A stretch of DNA of 64,000 nucleotides from Streptomyces sp. Je 1-332. Its GTDB lineage: Bacteria > Actinomycetota > Actinomycetes > Streptomycetales > Streptomycetaceae. The DNA is taken from contig NZ_CP160402.1 in the NCBI RefSeq assembly GCF_040730185.1, positions 3,534,001-3,598,000 on the forward strand, written 5' to 3'. Made by a program: the position numbers and the translations under genes. Shown in pieces: positions 1 to 9,912 of this stretch (position 1 is the first letter of the stretch; each line of letters begins with the position of its first letter). The notes under the pieces are model-generated. The model had not been told where the DNA came from and did not search any database. It saw only the letters and a program-made list of their open reading frames with translations.

Positions 1-470
1 AGGAGGGCGAGATCAACAGCCCCGACAAGGGCGACCAGTTCGGCTACTCCGTGACCGCGGGCGACGTGACCGGTGACGGCTACCAGGACATCGTTGTCGG
101 CGTGCCCGGCGAGAACCTCGACACCGTCGAGGACGCCGGCGCGGTCGTCCTGCTCAAGGGCGGCGCGAACGGCCTGACCGGCACCGGCGCCCAGGCCTTC
201 AACCAGACGACGGCGAACGTCCCCGGCGTCTCGGAAAAGGACGACGCCTTCGGTACCGCCGTCCAGCTCACCGACGTCAACAAGGACGGCCGCGCCGACC
301 TGACCGTGGGCACCCCGCAGGAGGACGGCACGACCAAGGACTCGGGCGCGGCCTGGCTGCTGCGCGGCGCGGGCGCGGGCCTGACCACGACCGGCATCAC
401 GTCGTTCAGCCCGTCGTCGCTCGGCACCCCGGAGGCAGGGGCCCTCTTCGGCGACGAGCTCGCCGGCTGA
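1..470 (+). CDS. FG-GAP/integrin alpha N-terminal-like repeat protein, C-terminal part
   Basis: The gene enters from the left edge, is read in the frame starting at base 3, and stops at 468-470. The visible 155 or so residues hold at least two FG-GAP beta-propeller blades, each with the Ca-binding pattern DxNxDGxxD-like (GDVTGDGYQDIVVG at about residues 20-33 and DVNKDGRADLTVG about 75 residues later). In the family these repeats form an extracellular seven-bladed propeller, so the whole protein is probably secreted, but its signal peptide lies outside the window. An internal GTG at 51 is not a credible start because the reading frame and repeat pattern continue upstream. Convergent with fbiC, 38 bases away. 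Partner and function unknown. Confidence 0.85.
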   Translation, partial: EGEINSPDKGDQFGYSVTAGDVTGDGYQDIVVGVPGENLDTVEDAGAVVLLKGGANGLTGTGAQAFNQTTANVPGVSEKDDAFGTAVQLTDVNKDGRADLTVGTPQEDGTTKDSGAAWLLRGAGAGLTTTGITSFSPSSLGTPEAGALFGDELAG

Positions 471-508
471 CCCCTGCCCCTGACTCCTGACCCCTCCCCC
501 GGTACGAC

Positions 509-3142
509 TTACTCCAGTACCGGCAGCAGCTCCGGGAGGTGGCCGTCCGACGCGGCGGCCGCCTCCCGGCGCTCCACCGGCACCTCGCCGTACAGCGTCG
601 TCCGCGGCTTCGCCGGGCGCCCCGCCTCCTCCGCGATCGCGACGAGGTCCTTCACCGAGCGGTACGAGCCATAACTGGAGCCCGCCATCCGGGAGATGGT
701 CTCCTCCATCAGCGTGCCGCCCAGGTCGTTCGCCCCCGAGCGCAGCATCTCCGCCGCGCCCTCCGTGCCGAGCTTCACCCAGCTGGTCTGGATGTTGGGG
801 ATGTGCGGGTGCAGCAGCAGCCGCGCCATCGCCACCACCGCGCGGTTGTCGCGGGTGGTCGGCCCCGGACGCGCGATGCCCGCCAGATAGACCGGCGCGT
901 TCGTGTGGATGAAGGGCAGCGTCACGAACTCCGTGAAGCCCTCGACTCCCTTGGCCAGCGCGTCCCGCTGCATCCCGGCCAGCGTGCGGAAGTGCCCGAG
1001 CCAGTGGCGCGGCTGGTCCACATGTCCGTACATCATCGTGGACGAGGAGCGGATGCCCAGCTCGTGGGCCGTGCTCACGACCTCGATCCATGTCGCCGTC
1101 GGCAGCTTGCCCTTCGTCAGGACCCAGCGCACCTCGTCGTCGAGGATCTCCGCGGCGGTGCCGGGGATCGAGTCCAGGCCCGCTTCCTTCGCCGCGCTCA
1201 GCCAGTCCCGTATCGAAAGTCCGGTCCTGGTCGCGCCGTTCACGACCTCCATCGGCGAGAAGGCGTGCACGTGCATGCCCGGCACGCGCTCCTTCACGGC
1301 CCGCGCGATGTCGAAGTACGCGCTGCCGGGCAGGTCCGGGTGGATGCCGCCCTGCATGCACACCTCGGTGGCGCCGACCTCCCACGCCTGCTGGGCCCGG
1401 TCCGCGACCTGGTCCAGGGAGAGCGTGTATGCGTCCGCGTCCGTGCGGCGCTGGGCGAAGGCGCAGAAGCGGCAGCCGGTGTAACAGACGTTCGTGAAGT
1501 TGATGTTGCGCGTGACGATGTACGTGACGTCGTCGCCGACCACCGACTTGCGCAGATCGTCCGCGACGGAGCACAGCGCGTCCAGGGCGGGCCCGTCGGC
1601 GTGCAGCAGGGCGAGCGCCTGCTCGTCCGTCAGGCGCGTCGGGTCGTCGGCGGCCGTCTTCAAGGCGGCCCGTACGTCGCCGTCGATGCGCGAGGGGACC
1701 ATGCCGGGCGCGGCCTGCTCGCGCAGGGCCTCCCAGTCGCCGTACACCTCGTCGAAGTCGTCGCGCCGGTCGGACGTGCGGCCCGTCGTGTCGATGGTGC
1801 GGTGCAGGTCGGTCCGGCCGGAGGCGGCGACGTAACCCTCGTCGGGCTCCTGCCACGGGTGGCCCTCCACGACCGCGTCGGGGCGCGCGAGTCCCGTCTC
1901 CGGGTCGGCGAGCGCCCGCACGTGCGGCAGGAGCCGCGGGTCGAGCCACGGCTCACCGCGCTGCACGAACTCCGGGTAGACACACAGCCGTTCCTCCAGG
2001 CGGAAGCCCGCTGCGGCCGACTGCTCGGCCAGCTCGTCGAGCTGCGGCCAGGGCTTCTCGGGGTTCACGTGGTCGATCGTGACCGGCGAGACGCCGCCCC
2101 AGTCGTCGATGCCCGCGCCGATGAGGCGGTCGTACTCGCCGTCGACGAGATTGGGCGGCGCCTGGAGGCAGCCCGACGGGCCCATGATGTGCCGGGCCAC
2201 GGCGACCGTCGCGACCAGGTCGTCGAGCTCGGCGTCCGGCATGCCGCGCATCGCCGTGTCCGGCTTGGCGCGGAAGTTCTGGATGATCAGTTCCTGGATG
2301 CCGTGGTACGAGCGCGACACGCGGCGCAGCGCGAACAGCGACTGCGCGCGCTCCTCGTACGTCTCCCCGATCCCGATGAGCAGGCCGCTCGTGAAGGGCA
2401 CGGACGAGCGCCCCGCGTCCTCCAACACCCGCAGCCGTACGGCCGGTTCCTTGTCGGGCGAGCCGTAGTGCGGCTGGCCCGGCTCGGACCACAGCCGCTC
2501 GGAGGTGGTCTCCAGCATCATCCCCATGCTGGGCGCGACCGGCTTGAGGCGCTGGAAGTCCGTCCACGTCATGACGCCCGGGTTGAGGTGCGGCAGCAGA
2601 CCCGTCTCCTCCAGGATGCGGATCGAGATGGCGCGTACGTACGCGATCGTGTCGTCGTATCCCGCTGCCTCCAGCCACTCCCGTGCTTCCGGCCAGCGGT
2701 CCTCGGGCTTGTCGCCGAGGGTGATCAGGGCTTCCTTGCAGCCCATCTCGGCCCCGCGTCGCGCGATGTCGAGGACCTCGTCCGGGGACATGAACATGCC
2801 GTGGCCCTCGCGCCGCAGCTTGCCGGGGACGGTCGCGAACGTGCAGTAGTGGCACTTGTCCCGGCACAGCCGGGTCAGCGGGATGAAGACACTCTTCGAG
2901 TACGTGATGACGCCGGGGCGCCCCGCCGCGGCGAGGCCCGCGTCGCGCACCCGTGCGGCGGACGCGGCGAGGTCCTTCAGGTCGTCGCCGCGTGCCTGGA
3001 GCAGCACGGCGGCCTCCGCGGTGTCGAGCGCGACGCCGTCCCTTGCGCGTTTGAGCGCGCGGCGCATGGCGTTCGCGGTGGGTCGTGCCGGCGCCGGCGC
3101 CGGCCCCTGGGGTGCTTTGTCCTGCGGCGCGCTGTTGGTCAT
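509..3142 (-). CDS. fbiC: FO synthase FbiC (fused CofG/CofH radical SAM enzyme)
   Basis: Makes 7,8-didemethyl-8-hydroxy-5-deazariboflavin (FO), the deazaflavin core of cofactor F420, from tyrosine and a riboflavin precursor. The 877-residue protein carries two radical-SAM halves fused as is usual in actinobacteria: a CofG-type half with CX3CX2C (CRDKCHYC) at residues 93-100, and a CofH-type half with a second CX3CX2C (CYTGCRFC) at residues 553-560. Length fits the family. An ATG four codons upstream (3154) is possible; MTNSAPQ at 3142 is the choice made here. It follows an LLM oxidoreductase gene on the same strand by 53 bases and may be cotranscribed, linking F420 supply to an F420-type enzyme. 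Confidence 0.95.
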   Translation of the reverse strand: MTNSAPQDKAPQGPAPAPARPTANAMRRALKRARDGVALDTAEAAVLLQARGDDLKDLAASAARVRDAGLAAAGRPGVITYSKSVFIPLTRLCRDKCHYCTFATVPGKLRREGHGMFMSPDEVLDIARRGAEMGCKEALITLGDKPEDRWPEAREWLEAAGYDDTIAYVRAISIRILEETGLLPHLNPGVMTWTDFQRLKPVAPSMGMMLETTSERLWSEPGQPHYGSPDKEPAVRLRVLEDAGRSSVPFTSGLLIGIGETYEERAQSLFALRRVSRSYHGIQELIIQNFRAKPDTAMRGMPDAELDDLVATVAVARHIMGPSGCLQAPPNLVDGEYDRLIGAGIDDWGGVSPVTIDHVNPEKPWPQLDELAEQSAAAGFRLEERLCVYPEFVQRGEPWLDPRLLPHVRALADPETGLARPDAVVEGHPWQEPDEGYVAASGRTDLHRTIDTTGRTSDRRDDFDEVYGDWEALREQAAPGMVPSRIDGDVRAALKTAADDPTRLTDEQALALLHADGPALDALCSVADDLRKSVVGDDVTYIVTRNINFTNVCYTGCRFCAFAQRRTDADAYTLSLDQVADRAQQAWEVGATEVCMQGGIHPDLPGSAYFDIARAVKERVPGMHVHAFSPMEVVNGATRTGLSIRDWLSAAKEAGLDSIPGTAAEILDDEVRWVLTKGKLPTATWIEVVSTAHELGIRSSSTMMYGHVDQPRHWLGHFRTLAGMQRDALAKGVEGFTEFVTLPFIHTNAPVYLAGIARPGPTTRDNRAVVAMARLLLHPHIPNIQTSWVKLGTEGAAEMLRSGANDLGGTLMEETISRMAGSSYGSYRSVKDLVAIAEEAGRPAKPRTTLYGEVPVERREAAAASDGHLPELLPVLE

Positions 3143-3195
3143 GCGTCCGAGCATACGAGCGACCGCGCGGAGAAACAGCTACAGGTCAGTGCCGG

Positions 3196-4083
3196 TCACC
3201 GCAGGCGGGTGTGGGGTGCACGTATCGGCTGCACGTATGGCTGGAATCCATCCAGCGCGCGCAGCACCTCCGTTTCTCCGCCCGCCGGGAGTTGCACGAT
3301 GACCTCGTCCACGCCGAGTTCCGCGTAGTGGGCGAGCTTGCCCTCGGTCGGCTGCACGGCGGAGAGCGCCACGTACAGCTGCGCGGGGTCCCGGCCCGCA
3401 TCCGCCCAGGCGGTGCGCAGGGCGGGGAGGTTCTCGCGCAGCCCTGCGCCGCCGATGGGCAGCCAGCCGTCGGCGTACTCCGCGATCTGCGCGAAGAGCT
3501 TGGGGCCTGCGGCTCCGCCGATGAGGGTGCGGGGGCCGTGCAGAGGGCCTCCAGGCCGCGGGCGCGGCGCACGCCTGGGCTTCGGCAGGGCATCGCTGGC
3601 CCGCACACGCGCGAACTCCCCCTCGTACGAGGTGGGTTCCTCCGCCCACAGGGCCCGCATGACAGCCATCCGGTCCCGCACGAGCGCGCGCCGGGTGCGC
3701 CACTCGACGCCGTGGTCGGCGGCCTCTTCCTTGTTCCAGCCGTAGCCGATACCGAGGGTGAAACGGCCGCCGGAGAGGTGGTCGAGGGTCGCGATCTGCT
3801 TGGCCAGGTCGATCGGGTCGTGCTGCCCGACGAGCGTGATGTTCGTGCCGAGCCCGAGCCGCTCCGTGACGGCGGCGGCCTGCGCGAGGGCGACGAAGGG
3901 GTTGAGCATGCGGGCGCACTCGGGCGGGAGTTCACCGCCGGGGTACGGGGTCTCGCGGGACACGGGGATATGGGAGTGCTCGGGCAGATAGACCCCCGCG
4001 AACCCTCGCAGCTCCAGCTCCTGGGCCAGGCGGATCGGGGTGATGGTTTGGTCGGTGAGGTAAAGGGTGGCGGCAACTCGCAT
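3196..4083 (-). CDS. LLM-class oxidoreductase, probably F420-dependent
   Basis: A 295-residue luciferase-like TIM-barrel oxidoreductase. Family features visible are MRVAATLYLTDQTITPIRLAQELELRGF at the N-terminus (start of the barrel), GVYLPEH, the GTNITLV strand, the KQIATLDHLSGGRFTLGIGYGWN block near residue 100, and EYADGWLPIGG near residue 200. The start at 4083 is preferred over 4119 because GGAGG lies 8 bases upstream of that ATG. Neighbouring fbiC favours F420 over FMN as cofactor, which is inference. The substrate cannot be named. A small membrane-protein gene ends 32 bases upstream on the same strand. Confidence 0.85.
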   Translation of the reverse strand: MRVAATLYLTDQTITPIRLAQELELRGFAGVYLPEHSHIPVSRETPYPGGELPPECARMLNPFVALAQAAAVTERLGLGTNITLVGQHDPIDLAKQIATLDHLSGGRFTLGIGYGWNKEEAADHGVEWRTRRALVRDRMAVMRALWAEEPTSYEGEFARVRASDALPKPRRAPRPRPGGPLHGPRTLIGGAAGPKLFAQIAEYADGWLPIGGAGLRENLPALRTAWADAGRDPAQLYVALSAVQPTEGKLAHYAELGVDEVIVQLPAGGETEVLRALDGFQPYVQPIRAPHTRLR

Positions 4084-4115
4084 GTGGTGGCCTCCGGATC
4101 CAAGAGCGACGGGCC

Positions 4116-4682
4116 TCACTTACTAGCCGCCACCGACACAGGAGTCCATGCCGGGCCCGCTCCTCTCGTCCGTCGTCGGTAGTACGCGACCGTCACCGCG
4201 ATCAGCAGTGGCGCCCATAGGAGCAGGGGCGCGTAGCAGGCGACGAGGATCGTCTGCCGGATGGCGTTGTCCGTTACTCCGGGGCCCAGATCCGCGTATG
4301 CGGCGTAGACGAACCAGCCCGTGATCAAGAAGAGGCCGGCGGCTCCGAGCAGCGCCGGGACCACCGCGGCCAGCGGCCGCACCCGGCGGCCGCCGATCAG
4401 CGGTACCCACCCCGGCACGACCTCGCCCCACCCCCGCACCAGGCCGAGCGTCAACAGGGCGAGGCATTCGGAGACGACGCTGAGGCCCAGGACGTAGAGC
4501 GTCTCGCCCCAGCCTTCGACGGGCATGTCCGCCATCGGAAGCCCGGCGACGAGCGCGACCCGCCACAGCCCGGAGGGCAGGGTGGCCAGGGGCACGGCGT
4601 GGGCGGCGAGCGCGGCCCACCGGGGGACGTCGGGCAGTGCGGTCAGCTTCAGTGGCATGGCAGCCATGCTGGCCGCGGGCAC
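4116..4682 (-). CDS. Hypothetical multi-pass membrane protein
   Basis: 188 residues with about five hydrophobic stretches (near residues 17-45, 60-85, 103-130 and 140-170) separated by short charged loops, and an RRR motif near the C-terminus. No family recognised. The GTG at 4682 has no clear ribosome site; ATGs at 4667 or 4658 are equally possible starts. First gene of a same-strand run into the LLM gene and fbiC, so it may share their promoter. Confidence 0.6.
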   Translation of the reverse strand: MPAASMAAMPLKLTALPDVPRWAALAAHAVPLATLPSGLWRVALVAGLPMADMPVEGWGETLYVLGLSVVSECLALLTLGLVRGWGEVVPGWVPLIGGRRVRPLAAVVPALLGAAGLFLITGWFVYAAYADLGPGVTDNAIRQTILVACYAPLLLWAPLLIAVTVAYYRRRTRGAGPAWTPVSVAASK

Positions 4683-4789
4683 CGGGCCGCCACATCGCCG
4701 TACGGGCGGATCGTGGCCCGTACGCCTCCGCCGCCCGGCGGAGGGAAAAATCCGACCGCCTCACGCGCCCGCCGAATTACCCTGCCCTC

Positions 4790-5206
4790 ATGAGCCGAAG
4801 GCGCCGCAAGAAGATGTCGGCCAAGCTGGTCCTGGCGGCCCAGGAGGGCCGCACCACCGAAGTGAGAGCGCTGCTGCGCGCGGGCGCGGACCCCAAGGCC
4901 GCCGACGCCGACGGCACGACACCGCTGTACGGCGCTTCCGTCCACGGCGCGGCGCCCGCCGTCCGGGCACTCCTGGCGGCAGGCGCGGACCCCGACTCCG
5001 AGAGCGGCCACGGCGACCAGGGCACGCCCCTGTGCGGGGCCGCGTGCTGGGGCCACACCGACGCCGTCCGTGAACTCCTCGCGCACGGCGCGGACCCGAA
5101 CCTCCGCGAGGACCACGGCACGGGCAACACCCCGCTGTACTGGGCGACCCACGGCTCACACCAGGAGACGGCCGCGGCGCTTCGAGCGGCGGGCGCTAGC
5201 GCCTAG
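4790..5206 (+). CDS. Ankyrin-repeat protein
   Basis: A 138-residue protein made of a basic N-terminus (MSRRRRKKMS) followed by three to four ankyrin repeats, recognised by the helical pattern A-x-E-G-x-x-x-x-V-R-A-L-L-x-A-G-A-D-P recurring about every 35 residues (near residues 17, 50, 85 and 118). Ankyrin repeats mediate protein contacts; nothing shows the partner. An alternative start is the ATG at 4814. It stands alone between a divergent membrane-protein gene and a small secreted-protein gene. Predicted cytoplasmic. Confidence 0.8.
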   Translation: MSRRRRKKMSAKLVLAAQEGRTTEVRALLRAGADPKAADADGTTPLYGASVHGAAPAVRALLAAGADPDSESGHGDQGTPLCGAACWGHTDAVRELLAHGADPNLREDHGTGNTPLYWATHGSHQETAAALRAAGASA

Positions 5207-5238
5207 GCGCGGGGCCGCGCTTCCCCTAGGGTTCCGTC

Positions 5239-5592
5239 ATGCGACTTCGCTTCGCGACCGTACTGCTGCTGCTCGGTGCGCTCCTTGGCGGGACCGCCTC
5301 CGCCGGCGCGTACGCGGCCCCGCCACGGACCGCAGCGGCCTCCACGTCAGCAACCGCCTCCACGTCGGCAGCGCTCTCCACGTCAGCTGCGGCTTCCGCC
5401 CCGGCGGCGGCGCCGGCCGCTCCCGGCGCGGACGAGTCGAAGCCCAAGCCCCGGAAAAAGAAGAAGGGGAAGGGGAAGGGCGGGTCGCTCGGGCTGGTCG
5501 AGGGCGTCATCATCGCCGCCCTCGTACTCGTCCCCCTCCTCATCGTCCTGCTCGTCCTGCGCCGCACCCGCAGGGCCCGCCGCGGCGTCTGA
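5239..5592 (+). CDS. Small secreted or membrane-anchored protein with Ala/Ser/Thr-rich and Lys-rich segments
   Basis: 117 residues. A signal peptide (about residues 1-27, ending ASAGAYA) precedes a low-complexity Ala/Ser/Thr stretch built from short repeats of the type TAS(T/A)S, then a lysine-rich segment (KPKPRKKKKGKGKG), one transmembrane helix (about residues 88-108, LVEGVIIAALVLVPLLIVLLVL) and a short basic tail RRTRRARRGV. The positive-inside rule puts the tail in the cytoplasm, so the protein is probably a type I membrane protein exposing a disordered, basic stalk. Not a family I recognise. Confidence 0.6.
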   Translation: MRLRFATVLLLLGALLGGTASAGAYAAPPRTAAASTSATASTSAALSTSAAASAPAAAPAAPGADESKPKPRKKKKGKGKGGSLGLVEGVIIAALVLVPLLIVLLVLRRTRRARRGV

Positions 5593-5721
5593 GAGCGGCG
5601 GACCGGCGCCCTCGCCCGACACCCCGCAGAAGTCTGTCAATTGCCTTCCCTTGCCGCAGAGTTCACGGCTGAATACCAGGGTTGCCCTGCAGTCCCTTCC
5701 GACACCCTGGGGAGCCGACAC

Positions 5722-7263
5722 ATGTGCGAGGACGAACACCACGGGACCAGACCCGCCAACACACCGCTGAACCGACGCGGTCTGCTCGTGACGGGAGCCG
5801 CCGCCGCGCTTACGTTGAACACCGTGAGCTTCGCGAGCGCAGCAGGGCGTGACCCCAAAAGCGGCGACGAGACCAAGGTGGTGCGCGGCACGCTGCCCAC
5901 CGGATCGCCCGACTTCGTGTACCTGCCGGTCGAAGTACCCGACGGCGTACGGGAGATCCACGTCGCGTACACCTACGAGAAGGTCACCGTCCCGGCGGGC
6001 ACCCAGGGCAACGCCCTGGACATCGGCATCTTCGACCAGCGCGGCACCGCACTCGGCGGCAAGGGCTTCCGCGGCTGGTCGGGCGGCGCGCGCACGGAGT
6101 TCTTCATCCGCGCCGACGAGGCCACGCCCGGCTACATCCCGGGCCCGGTCAAGGCGGGCACCTGGAACATCGCACTCGGCCCCTACACCGTCGCACCGCA
6201 GGGCCTGCCCTACGAGGTCACGATCACCCTCAAGTACGGGGCGCCCGGCAGGACGCCGAAGCCCGCCTACCCGCCGGAGCGGGCGAAGGGCCGGGGCCGG
6301 GCCTGGTACCGCGGCGACTGCCATCTGCACTCCTGGCACTCGGACGGCAGGCGCACCCCGGCGGAGATCGCCGCCCTCGCGCGCGCGGCCGGCCTCGACT
6401 TCATCAACTCCTCCGAGCACAACACGCACTCCGCGCACGCCCATTGGGCCGAAGCCGCGGGCGACGACCTCCTCGTGATGCTGGGCGAGGAGGTCACCAC
6501 GCGCAACGGCCACGTGGTCGCCCTCGGCACCGACCCCGGCACGTTCATCGACTGGCGCTACCGCGCACGCGACAACCGCTTCGGCAAGTACGCCCGCGAG
6601 ATCCGTGACGCGGGCGGCCTCGTCGTCCCCGCCCACCCGCACGCCACCTGCATCGGCTGCAACTGGAAGTTCGGCTTCGGGGAAGCGGACGTGATCGAGG
6701 CGTGGAACGGCCCCTACACCCCGGACGACGAGATCGCCCTCGCCGACTGGGACAGCACCCTGGTCGCCTCGGTCCGGGGCCGGGGGCGCTGGATCCCGGC
6801 CATGGGCAACAGCGACGCCCACCGCGACCCCGACCCCATCGGCACCCCGCAGACGGTGGTCCTCGCGGACGACCTGTCCCGCGAGGCGATCCAGGCGGGC
6901 ATCCGGGCGGGCCGCAGCTACGTCGCCGAGACCAAGGACGTCACGCTCGAGTTCACCGCCACCGGCGGCAGGGGCAAGCAGGCGGGCATCGGCGAACGCC
7001 TCCACGTCGAGCAGGACGCCCCGGTGACGGTCCGCCTGGACGTCACGGGCGCCCCCGGCTGCACGATCCGCTTCGTCACGGACCAGGGCGTGCTCTTCAC
7101 CGGCCCCGCGCTGCCCGCCTCCGGGACCGGCACGGCGGAGTGGCGCACCACGCCGTCGTACGCCGCCTACGTACGGGCCGAGGTCCGCCACGCCCCGGTG
7201 ACGACGGGGCTCCCGGGCCCGCTGCGGGCGTTCACGAACCCGGTGTTCCTGGGCCGGAGCTAG
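5722..7263 (+). CDS. Tat-exported CehA/McbA-type PHP-domain metallohydrolase
   Basis: 513 residues. The start at 5722 has GGGGAG upstream and gives a twin-arginine signal (NRRGLLVTGAAAALTLN, about residues 17-33), so the folded enzyme is probably exported by Tat. A beta-rich domain comes first, then a PHP domain beginning GDCHLHSWHSDG (about residue 199) with SSEHNTHS, GEEVTT, HPHATCIGC and GNSDAHRD as likely metal ligands. Related enzymes (CehA, McbA) hydrolyse carbamate or phosphate esters; the substrate here is unknown. A single GTTCACGGCTG at 5661-5671 resembles half of a PHO box but has no second unit. Confidence 0.8.
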   Translation: MCEDEHHGTRPANTPLNRRGLLVTGAAAALTLNTVSFASAAGRDPKSGDETKVVRGTLPTGSPDFVYLPVEVPDGVREIHVAYTYEKVTVPAGTQGNALDIGIFDQRGTALGGKGFRGWSGGARTEFFIRADEATPGYIPGPVKAGTWNIALGPYTVAPQGLPYEVTITLKYGAPGRTPKPAYPPERAKGRGRAWYRGDCHLHSWHSDGRRTPAEIAALARAAGLDFINSSEHNTHSAHAHWAEAAGDDLLVMLGEEVTTRNGHVVALGTDPGTFIDWRYRARDNRFGKYAREIRDAGGLVVPAHPHATCIGCNWKFGFGEADVIEAWNGPYTPDDEIALADWDSTLVASVRGRGRWIPAMGNSDAHRDPDPIGTPQTVVLADDLSREAIQAGIRAGRSYVAETKDVTLEFTATGGRGKQAGIGERLHVEQDAPVTVRLDVTGAPGCTIRFVTDQGVLFTGPALPASGTGTAEWRTTPSYAAYVRAEVRHAPVTTGLPGPLRAFTNPVFLGRS

Positions 7264-7362
7264 TCACTTCGGGGGCGGCGGGGCGGGGCCAGGGCGACCT
7301 TCATAGGGTCGAAGATCCGAAGCCGCCGCCCCCGCTGCCCCCGCTGCCCCAGGAGAGCCCCC

Positions 7363-8223
7363 ATGCCGTCCACCCCGCCGTCCCCTGAGCCCAGGCGGCC
7401 CCGCGTCCTGCTCGTCACCGACCTCGCCTACGAGGCGCGGGGCCGCCGGTACTGCGACGAGGACATCGCGCTCGCCTCCCGCCTCCGCGAGGACTTCGAC
7501 ACGGCGCTGTGCCACCCGCTGGACGCGGCGGCGCTGATGGACTCCTTCGACGCGGTGCTGATCCGCAACAGCGGCCCGGTCCTGAACTACCAGGCGGCCT
7601 TCGACGCCTTCCGCACCCAGGCGCTCGCCTCGGAAACCCGCGTGTACAACCAGCTGACCGGCAGCGCGGACATGGCGGGCAAGCAGTACCTCGTCGACCT
7701 GACGGCGCAGGGCCACCCGGTGATCCCGACGGTCGACCGCCTGGCGGACGTGGGGAAGCTCCCGGCCACGGCGGAGTACGTCATCAAGCCCAAGCAGGGC
7801 GCGGACTCGATAGGCCTGGAGTTCCTGACCCGGGCCGAGCTGGAGACCCACGCCGCCACCAAGGCCGACGGCACGCTCCTCATCCAGCCACGCATCGACT
7901 TCGCGTACGAGTTGTCGTTCTACTTCGTCGACGCCACGTTCCAGTACGCACTCCACGCACCGCACCCGGACAAGCGCTGGGCCCTGGAGCTCTACACCCC
8001 GACCCCCGCCGACCTGGCCTTCGCCCAGCGGTTCATCGACTGGAACACCATCGACCACGGCATCCAGCGCGTCGACGCCTGCCGCACGCGCTCAGGGGAC
8101 CTGCTCCTGGTCGAGCTGGAGGACCTCAACCCCTACCTGTCCCTGGACCTCATCCCCCAGGAACACCGCGACGCCTTCATCACCGGCCTGAAGGCGTCGC
8201 TGCACAGCCTCCTCGGGCGCTGA
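7363..8223 (+). CDS. ATP-grasp-like protein of unknown function
   Basis: 286 residues, AGGAGA ribosome site. N-terminal segment VLLVTDLAYEARGRRYCDEDIALASRL resembles a pre-ATP-grasp Rossmann domain. The middle and end have ATP-grasp marks: EYVIKPKQGADSIGLEF (candidate ATP-binding Lys near residue 145), LLIQPRID and a final LLLVELEDLNPYLSLDL with acidic and Asn residues suited to metal binding. ATP-grasp enzymes join an acid to an amine or thiol through an acyl phosphate. No RimK or glutathione synthetase assignment is warranted. It ends 3 bases from the convergent permease gene. Confidence 0.55.
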   Translation: MPSTPPSPEPRRPRVLLVTDLAYEARGRRYCDEDIALASRLREDFDTALCHPLDAAALMDSFDAVLIRNSGPVLNYQAAFDAFRTQALASETRVYNQLTGSADMAGKQYLVDLTAQGHPVIPTVDRLADVGKLPATAEYVIKPKQGADSIGLEFLTRAELETHAATKADGTLLIQPRIDFAYELSFYFVDATFQYALHAPHPDKRWALELYTPTPADLAFAQRFIDWNTIDHGIQRVDACRTRSGDLLLVELEDLNPYLSLDLIPQEHRDAFITGLKASLHSLLGR

Positions 8224-8226
8224 GCG

Positions 8227-9786
8227 TCAGTCCGCGACGACCAGCGCCGGAGTGTCCCGCTTCAGGACCTCGCCCCGGAAGAACGCGGGGCTCTTGCGGC
8301 CCATCACCAGCATGATCACCACGCCGACCAGCAGCAGGCCCACGCCGATCACGAAGACCGAGCCGACACCGAAGACGGAGGAGCCGCTGCCGTAGGCGGG
8401 GTTCCACATGTCCACGAGCGTCTTGACGAAGACCGCGGTCAGCAGGATGCCGCCGAACACCGGGAAGAAGCCCTTGAAGGCGAAGTCGCGTACGGAGGAG
8501 AACAGTGCGCGGCGGAAGTACCACGCGCAGGCGAAGGCCGTCAGCGCGTAGTAGAAGCAGATCATGAGGCCGAGGGCGTAGATCGTGTCGACCAGGACGT
8601 GCTCGGAGACCAGCGTCATGACCGTGTAGAAGACGCCGGTCGCGACGCCCGCGACGACCGTCGCGCGGCCCGGGGTCTTGAACCGGGGGTGCACGCGCGC
8701 GTAGGAGGCGGGAAGCGCCTCGTACGTCGACATGGCGAGGACCGTGCGCGCCACCGGGATGAACGTGGTCTGCAGGCTCGCGGCGGCCGACGCGAGGACC
8801 GCGACGAAGAGCAGGATGCCAAGGCCGTTGCCCATGATGGGCCCGGCGAGCGCGGCGAAGACGTTGTCGGAGGTGTCCGGGTTGGCGAGGCCGAGGCCCT
8901 TGTCGCCGGAACCGACGGCCATCTGGGCCGCGATGCCGGTGGCGAGGTAGGAGCCGATCAGGACGACCATCGAGATGAGCGCCGCGCGGCCCGGGGTCTT
9001 CTCGCTGCCGGTGGTCTCCTCATTGGCGGTCAGACACGCGTCCCATCCCCAGAACATGAAGATCGACAGGGAGAGGCCGGCCGTGAAGGCGCCGAAGGAC
9101 TGGACGGAGAACGGGTTCAGCCAGGACCAGGAGAAGTCCATGGAACCGGCGATGTCACCGCTGCGGGCCTTGCCGAGGGCCATCACGACGAAGAGCGCGA
9201 GCACCACCAGCTGCAAGCCCACCAGCGCGTACTGCACGCCCTTCGTGGCCGTCATCCCGCGATAGCTGATCGCGGTCGCCGCGGCGATGAGGCCCAGGCA
9301 CGTGAGGATGTGGACGGCCTTGTTGTCGTCGAGGGCCGCCACCGAGTCACTGCTCGTGATCTCGCCGGCCAGGAGCCAGAAGTATGAGGTCGCCACCCCT
9401 GCGAGGTTCGACAGGACGATGATCGTGGCGATGACCAGGCCCCAGCCGCACATCCAGCCGATCCGCGGGCCGAAGGCCTTGACCGTCCAGGTGAAGGACG
9501 TGCCGCAGTCCGGCATGGCCTTGTTGAGCTCGCGGTAGGCGAAGGCCACCAGGAGCATCGGCAGGAAGCCCGCGAGGAAGACCGCGGGCATGGCGAGGCC
9601 GACCTCACCGGCCGTGGAGCCGAGGGTCGACGTCAGGCAATAGACGGGGGCGACGGTCGAGATGCCGATGACGGCGCTGCCCATGAGGCCGACGGAGTTA
9701 CCGCCGAGCCCTTTGGCGCGTACGCCCCCGTCGGGGGCGCCGTTTACCGTGTCTCCGGCCTGGGGCCGTACGTCCAACTGGGTCAT
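8227..9786 (-). CDS. APC-superfamily amino acid/polyamine permease
   Basis: 519 residues with about twelve hydrophobic helices. Helix 1 carries GLMGSAVIGISTVAP, typical of the APC family substrate-binding unwound helix, followed by AMPAVFLAGFLPMLLVAFAYRELNKAMPDCGTSF with the conserved loop between helices 2 and 3. Imports an amino acid, amine or related compound by proton or solute coupling; specificity not readable. The chosen ATG at 9786 (MTQLDVRPQ) lacks a strong ribosome site; the frame stays open upstream to 9927 but the extra part looks non-coding and contains the palindromes described separately. Confidence 0.85.
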   Translation of the reverse strand: MTQLDVRPQAGDTVNGAPDGGVRAKGLGGNSVGLMGSAVIGISTVAPVYCLTSTLGSTAGEVGLAMPAVFLAGFLPMLLVAFAYRELNKAMPDCGTSFTWTVKAFGPRIGWMCGWGLVIATIIVLSNLAGVATSYFWLLAGEITSSDSVAALDDNKAVHILTCLGLIAAATAISYRGMTATKGVQYALVGLQLVVLALFVVMALGKARSGDIAGSMDFSWSWLNPFSVQSFGAFTAGLSLSIFMFWGWDACLTANEETTGSEKTPGRAALISMVVLIGSYLATGIAAQMAVGSGDKGLGLANPDTSDNVFAALAGPIMGNGLGILLFVAVLASAAASLQTTFIPVARTVLAMSTYEALPASYARVHPRFKTPGRATVVAGVATGVFYTVMTLVSEHVLVDTIYALGLMICFYYALTAFACAWYFRRALFSSVRDFAFKGFFPVFGGILLTAVFVKTLVDMWNPAYGSGSSVFGVGSVFVIGVGLLLVGVVIMLVMGRKSPAFFRGEVLKRDTPALVVAD

Positions 9787-9849
9787 GAACAGGACGTTAA
9801 GGGCTGCGGTTTCCACATACGGAGGGTCGAGATCCGCATCTGGCGTCTT

Positions 9850-9912
9850 GCAATCGATGGGCGAATCGGGACAGACGCCATTGATTGCTTGATCGCTCAA
9901 CCGGAACGGTTG
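9850..9912. promoter_or_regulatory. Two inverted repeats upstream of the permease gene
   Basis: An 11-base arm GCAATCGATGG (9850-9860) is mirrored by CCATTGATTGC (9878-9888) with one mismatch and a 17-base centre. Ten bases further out is a perfect palindrome CAACCG-GAA-CGGTTG (9898-9912). They lie 60-130 bases upstream of the permease start, in a locally AT-richer stretch, so are candidate operators or a leader structure for that gene. The binding protein is unknown. Confidence 0.4.

Noticed and set aside
539..3328. A 929-codon open frame on the plus strand opposite fbiC, and similar long frames opposite most genes
   Set aside because: High GC makes antisense frames long. These lack ribosome sites and any recognisable domain, while the minus strand carries a clear fbiC.
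5661..5671. PHO box before the PHP-domain gene
   Set aside because: Only one GTTCACGGCTG unit is present; PHO boxes need at least two 11-base direct repeats.
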